Source: Strongylocentrotus droebachiensis
Taxonomy: Eukaryota; Echinodermata; Echinoidea; Camarodonta; Strongylocentrotidae
Reading direction: 5' to 3'
DNA length: 64,000 bases
NCBI GenBank assembly: GCA_035222895.1
Contig: JAVYIG010005323.1
Span: forward strand, 62,001 to 126,000
Shown: in pieces, positions 59,676 to 64,000 of the stretch
Numbering within the stretch: the first letter of the stretch is position 1
Layout of the letters: every line of letters begins with the position of its first letter
Program-made: the position numbers and the translations under genes
Notes under the pieces: model-generated
Told to the model about the DNA's origin: nothing
Database searches by the model: none
What the model saw: only the letters and a program-made list of their open reading frames with translations

Positions 59676-61345
59676 ACTTCAATTTGAGGAAATATCAACT
59701 TCTCATAAAAATCTATTATATTCCTTATTTCTTTTCATATAAAAATACGCATTCACATTTGAAATCGTTGAAAATATTGTGGTACCATTATTTACTGGGG
59801 CTAAGATTGGGAAGGAAAATTCACTTTGCTATTGAGAAAGGGGCGTTGACATTCCCTTGATGTTGTGAGAAGTGTGTTTATTGAACGTTGAAAGAAAATG
59901 GTAATTATAATGCATTATGTAACAGATAATGAAAATGAGAATCTGAACACACCTGTGAACCTAAGATGAAAATGTCTCTTTTGAACTGCGTATACAATTG
60001 AAAGCTATGGGTGAGTAGGAATGCCTCATCAACAAATGAGATATGGATCTGAGAATGAAGTCAGGGTAAAGTAAGAGGTCATTACTTCCCTTTAGTCTCC
60101 ATCACTGAGTGGAAATCATATGCAACATGGGGGTGTTTAGAGATGTATTTAACTCCTGCTGGAAGTATGCAGTACAAAAACTGTAATTATATTAAAAGTA
60201 CCATCCCTGGAAATGTTCATTTTGGAAAAGAACTGTTGTGAGAACTTTTGTTTTGCATAAATACATTTTCCAAACGGTAAAATATTCAGGAATGTAAAGT
60301 GAAAACATTTCCCGCCATATCGTATTTGTATGTATAGATTTTACGAATCAAGAATTTAAGCCTTCATTGTGACATTCCATGAGATGTAATCTGGTTGAAA
60401 GTACATGTACCGTAATTTAAAGCACCAGTCACATAAATGAATAACATATAGTGACGTCAGGGGCAGCATTTTGAGGGACAAAAGGCTGTGTCTAGCAGTT
60501 CATGCAATTTGAGGGATTATCAACTCCTTACGAAGATGGATTATACTCCTTATTTCTTGATATATAAAAATACGCATTCATATTTGACATAGTTGAAAAT
60601 ATTGTGGTGCCTTTAATTTACTGGGGCTACGTTTGGGAAGGAAAATTCACTTTGATATTGAGAAAGGGGCGTTGACATTCCCTTGATGTTGTGAGAAGTG
60701 TGTTCATTGAACGTTGAAAGAAAATGGTAATTATAATGGATTATGTAACAGATAATGAAAAGAAGATCTGAACCTAAGATGAAAATGTCTCTTTTGAACT
60801 GCGTATACATTTTAAAGCTATGGGTGAATAGGAATGCCTCATCAACAATTGAGGTATGGATCTGAGAATGAAAGTCAGGGTTAACGGAAGGAAGATGTTA
60901 TTACTCCCCCTTAGTCTCTATCATTGAGTGGAAATCTAAGCAACCTTGGTGGGTTTAGAGATGTATTTACTCCAGCTGGAAATATGCATTACAAAAACTG
61001 TAATTATATTAAAGTTCAATCCCTTGATATGTGTATTGTGGAAAAGAACTGTTGTGAGAACTTTTGTTTTTGCATTAACGAATTCTCCAAACGTCGAAAA
61101 TTCAGGAATGTAAAGTGAAGAAAAAAATTCCCCGCCATATCGTACTTGGAGGTATAGATTTTAAGACTCAAGAATGTAAGCCTTGTGACATTCCATGAGA
61201 TGTAATCTGGTTGGAAGTACCATGCAATTTAAAGCACCAGTCAAAACTCATGAATGTAAAGAGAAAATAGTACCCGCCAATTTGTACTAATGTAGGCATA
61301 GGTTTGCCTTATTGCATTCCATGAGATGTCTAGCTTGTTACTTAA
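59676..61345. repeat. Segmental tandem duplication, ~750-base copies
   Basis: Copy 1 about 59676-60437, copy 2 about 60500-61244 and a partial third copy about 61245-61345. Shared markers include GGCGTTGACATTCCCTTGAT, GAACGTTGAAAGAAAATGGT and CATTCCATGAGATGTAATCT. No ORF of note. Confidence 0.85.
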
Positions 61346-61630
61346 TCTTTAAAATGTGTCATTAGAGGAATGTGAACACTGTACAACGCAAATTATAGAA
61401 CAGGTTCCTTTTAAAGATATTTACAAATGGAGAGGGGGAGTGGTTTGGTGTGCATGTGTGTATGTGTGTGTGTAACTTAATACATACATGTACATCGCAT
61501 TTCTCTTTCCTTTTCCATTTTGGTGAGCAAAGTAATCCAACTAATCAATAGCCATGAACACGTGAGAAGCTTCCTCAGCTATGATTGGTCCGCGAGAGCT
61601 GGAGGGCGAAAGTGTTTCTTTTGTTTCTTT

Positions 61631-62003
61631 TCGTCACCGGCTTCTCGTGGTCACCAACGCCGGACATGCTGATTGGCTGAATGGTCTTTGCGGCGGCAGG
61701 AGGGCGGGACGTGTTTTGAGACAAGTCTCGTCTCCAGCTGGTCCTAGACACTTCAGTTGATCGAGATAAATGGCATCTGAAATATACAACATAATTGTCG
61801 ATTTGTTTCTGCTCTCCCCCCCCCCTTTAATAGTAAATATTCATGTAATTTTACAATCTTAGCAGGAGGATTAACGTTAGTGCCTTGTGAAGCAATAATT
61901 AGATCTCGTCACCGGCTGCTTGTGGTCACTGTCTATGACGGCAGGTGGGCGGGACGTTGTTCTTTTATTTAGAAAAGTCTCGTCCCCAGCCAGTTTTAGA
62001 CAC
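61631..62003 (+). promoter_or_regulatory. Two GC-box blocks upstream of the LINE ORF2
   Basis: 61631-61751 and 61907-62003 both read CTCGTCACCGGCT / TCGTCACCGGCT, GGCAGG(A/T)GGGCGGGACGT, AAGTCTCGTC(T/C)CCAGC and TTAGACAC/CTAGACAC. The GGGCGGGAC motifs look like Sp1 sites, and two CCAAT-type ATTGG motifs precede them. They resemble tandem promoter monomers of L1-type elements. Confidence 0.55.
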
Positions 62004-62507
62004 CAGCGAGGTCTTTAAATCAACTATAAATGTTATATCTAGACTCTGTTTTGAGAGAAATTAAAAGGGGAAAATAAATAATGCCCTTTTACGGTTACCT
62101 TAAGCCGGTCCTTAACAGTGAAAGGAAAAGAAAAAAAAAGAAGAGGAATAGTTCAAAAGTTAATTAATTCGTTTTCTTAAAAAAGAAACTCCTTATATAC
62201 TGTAAAGTTTATAATGGTATCAAAAGCCATTTGGTGGGGTACAAGCTGCTGAAGCTTAAAGTATGCACGGGGTTTATTTATTACGTTCGTTTATTACGTT
62301 TTTTTTCTTTTAAAATATTATATATAGCCGTTTGAGCCTGGGGCTAAAGTATCATTAGTTACACATTATCTGAATCCGTTAATTATGAGGTCAAGTTATA
62401 TCGTCTGGAGTTACTGTTTTATTTTCGGTGTTGGTTTTTTTTTGTCACAGTAAGAAGACTGTATTAATACTTTGTGTAAAAGGCTGCCACGCCATGATTT
62501 AGAATAA

Positions 62508-62786
62508 GTGATGGGAGGGGTTTCGAACATGACAGCATATATTATGCTTATGTGTATGAATGTGGTTGATAGTGTTGAAGGGTGGGGTGATGGTATGTGT
62601 GGTATGTTTTCCGGTTCCGATGTCTGCCTGTACTTGTTTAATTTGCCATCTAACTTGAAAGTGTTTGTTTTTCCTAGAGTTGGAAATGCATCAAGCTTCC
62701 CATTTACTGTGAAACTGTCACCACTATGTACATTTCTAAAGGTTCTTTGTTACAGGTATAGATTCATAGTTCTTGATGTCGGTTAA
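62508..62786 (+). CDS. Short ORF overlapping the LINE ORF2 start
   Basis: A 92-codon frame ends at 62786 and overlaps the ORF2 start by 11 bases (ATGTCGGTTAA). The protein is hydrophobic and Cys/Met-rich, with no zinc knuckle, RRM or coiled coil that would identify a LINE ORF1. It may be a degenerate or atypical ORF1, or a chance frame. Confidence 0.25.
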   Translation: MMGGVSNMTAYIMLMCMNVVDSVEGWGDGMCGMFSGSDVCLYLFNLPSNLKVFVFPRVGNASSFPFTVKLSPLCTFLKVLCYRYRFIVLDVG

Positions 62787-64000
62787 TTTAAAATTACTCT
62801 CAATTAATGTCAGAGGACTGAGAGATAGAGTCAAAAGAAAGAAGATTTTTCAGTGGTGCAAAATGTCGGCAAATATGATATTCTTGCAGGAAACCTTTAG
62901 CACAGAAGACATTGAATACAGTTGGAAGGGTGATTGGGAAGGCTCAATGTTTTTTAGCCACGGGAGTAACCACAGTAGGGGGGTTATTGTAATGTTTAAA
63001 CCAGGTATTACTTTTGTGGTGGAAAAAACCTTAATTGACGAAGGGGGAAGATACGTCATCATTAAAGGCAAATGTCAAGGCGAAAAGCTAATATTAGGAA
63101 GCGTGTACTTTCCCACAAGGAATAAAGAAAACGCCCAATGTGATTTTCTGTCTGATCTAAATAAAATAATTTGTTCTGTATTTAGTCAAGAATATTCCTT
63201 GATAATTGGAGGAGACTTCAATGTTATTATGAATCATTATTTGGATTACATGGGTGCAAGTAATATTTCGAAAAGCAAATATAGGGACTCATTATTAGAC
63301 TTTCTTGATAAGCTTGATTTAATTGATGTGTGGCGTAAGCGTCATCCTAATAAGAAAGAATTCACTTTCAGACAGAAGCAGCCATTAGTTCAGAGTAGAT
63401 TGGATTATATCTTCATTTCTTCGAAAGTAGACAAGTTGATAAGAAAGTCTGAAATTTTGCCTTCTATTACACCTGACCATGCTGGAGTTAGAATAGAATT
63501 TAACAATTTAGTCGATAGTTTTGTTTATGGGAAATCGTATTGGAAGTTTAATAGTAGTCTATGTAATGAAAAAGATTTTGTAGATGGGGTAAAAAAGAAG
63601 ATTTCTGAAATAGAGGAAACTTGGCGGAATCAAATAACGAGCAAAATTAAATTTTGGGATTTTATGAAGATGAAATTAAGAGAATATATAATGAAATTCT
63701 CCCGTGAAAGAGCAAAACTCAGAAGAGTCCACACTGAAAAATTGGAAAAAGAAATTAAAGACCTGGAATATCGATTGACGATCAATATTGATTGTCATAA
63801 AAGTATTCAGGATGAAATTGACATGAAAAAAATGGAATTAGAGAAGCTTTTCGACTATTCACGTCAAGGGTTAAAAGTCCGTTCAAGGACAGAATGGTCT
63901 GAAGAAGGAGAAAAAAATTCAAAGTTTTTTGAACAATTACTAAAGTCAAATAAAAGGAAAAGTGTGATTAAGGAGATATATAATGAAAATAAGGAAACTG
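62776..64000 (+). CDS. LINE ORF2, AP-endonuclease domain (open at window end)
   Basis: About 408 codons are open without a stop up to the window edge. The N-terminal APE-type endonuclease, which nicks target DNA for target-primed reverse transcription, shows KLLSINVRGLRD, IFLQETF (catalytic Glu), IIGGDFNVIM, SRLDYIFIS and ITPDHAGV. A charged linker then leads to WSEEGEKNSKFFEQLLKS, a motif typical of L1/Tx1-type elements ahead of the RT domain. The start is the first ATG of the frame. The uninterrupted frame suggests a young copy. Confidence 0.88.
   Translation, partial: MSVNLKLLSINVRGLRDRVKRKKIFQWCKMSANMIFLQETFSTEDIEYSWKGDWEGSMFFSHGSNHSRGVIVMFKPGITFVVEKTLIDEGGRYVIIKGKCQGEKLILGSVYFPTRNKENAQCDFLSDLNKIICSVFSQEYSLIIGGDFNVIMNHYLDYMGASNISKSKYRDSLLDFLDKLDLIDVWRKRHPNKKEFTFRQKQPLVQSRLDYIFISSKVDKLIRKSEILPSITPDHAGVRIEFNNLVDSFVYGKSYWKFNSSLCNEKDFVDGVKKKISEIEETWRNQITSKIKFWDFMKMKLREYIMKFSRERAKLRRVHTEKLEKEIKDLEYRLTINIDCHKSIQDEIDMKKMELEKLFDYSRQGLKVRSRTEWSEEGEKNSKFFEQLLKSNKRKSVIKEIYNENKET

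Larger units (their letters stand above)
61550..64000 (+). mobile_element. L1/Tx1-like LINE, 5' part, runs off the window
   Basis: The AP-endonuclease ORF (62776 onward) is preceded by two GC-rich, GC-box-bearing tandem blocks (61631-61751 and 61907-62003), taken as the 5' UTR or promoter. The left border is only approximate. The reverse transcriptase would lie beyond 64000. Confidence 0.75.

Overview
The window is AT-rich, intron-rich DNA from a marine invertebrate, most likely a deuterostome such as an echinoderm. The evidence is vertebrate-like protein sequence in three host genes, long introns, many small terminal-inverted-repeat (TIR) elements, and frequent TACATGTA and TACCGGTA palindromes. 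The species cannot be named from the sequence alone.

Three host genes are resolved exon by exon. (1) The 3' part of a syndecan gene (+, 8696-15085) has a glycosaminoglycan-attachment exon, a juxtamembrane exon, and a last exon with the membrane span and the EGSY...EFYA cytoplasmic tail. (2) A complete Hippo-pathway kinase of the MST1/2 (STK3/STK4, Hippo) type (-, 48575 down to 25840) has fourteen coding exons and 624 predicted residues, from a 14-base first coding exon to the C-terminal SARAH helix. (3) A complete LACTB2-type metallo-beta-lactamase-fold endoribonuclease (+, 48870-58150) has seven coding exons and 289 residues. Its first exon exists in three versions of exactly 122 bp.

Layout: 1-8695 is upstream or intronic DNA of syndecan, and 8696-15085 holds its exons. 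15086-25839 is a gene-poor tail-to-tail interval between syndecan and MST. 25840-48575 is MST, with introns full of mobile elements, an 18 x 45 bp minisatellite, a U6 snRNA fragment and a tRNA-derived SINE. 48576-48869 is a short head-to-head promoter interval. 48870-58150 is LACTB2. 58151-61550 consists of local duplications. 61550-64000 is the 5' part of an L1/Tx1-like LINE whose endonuclease ORF stays open to the window edge.

The most notable observations are: three equal-length alternative first exons of LACTB2; a large expansion of phosphorylatable GTM motifs (MOB1/SLMAP docking type) in the MST linker; the syndecan/MST convergent neighbourhood, which matches the SDC2/STK3 and SDC4/STK4 neighbourhoods of human chromosomes 8 and 20; a 140 bp tandem duplication carrying a splice donor; and two unrelated TIR element families that share one captured piece of a LINE reverse transcriptase.
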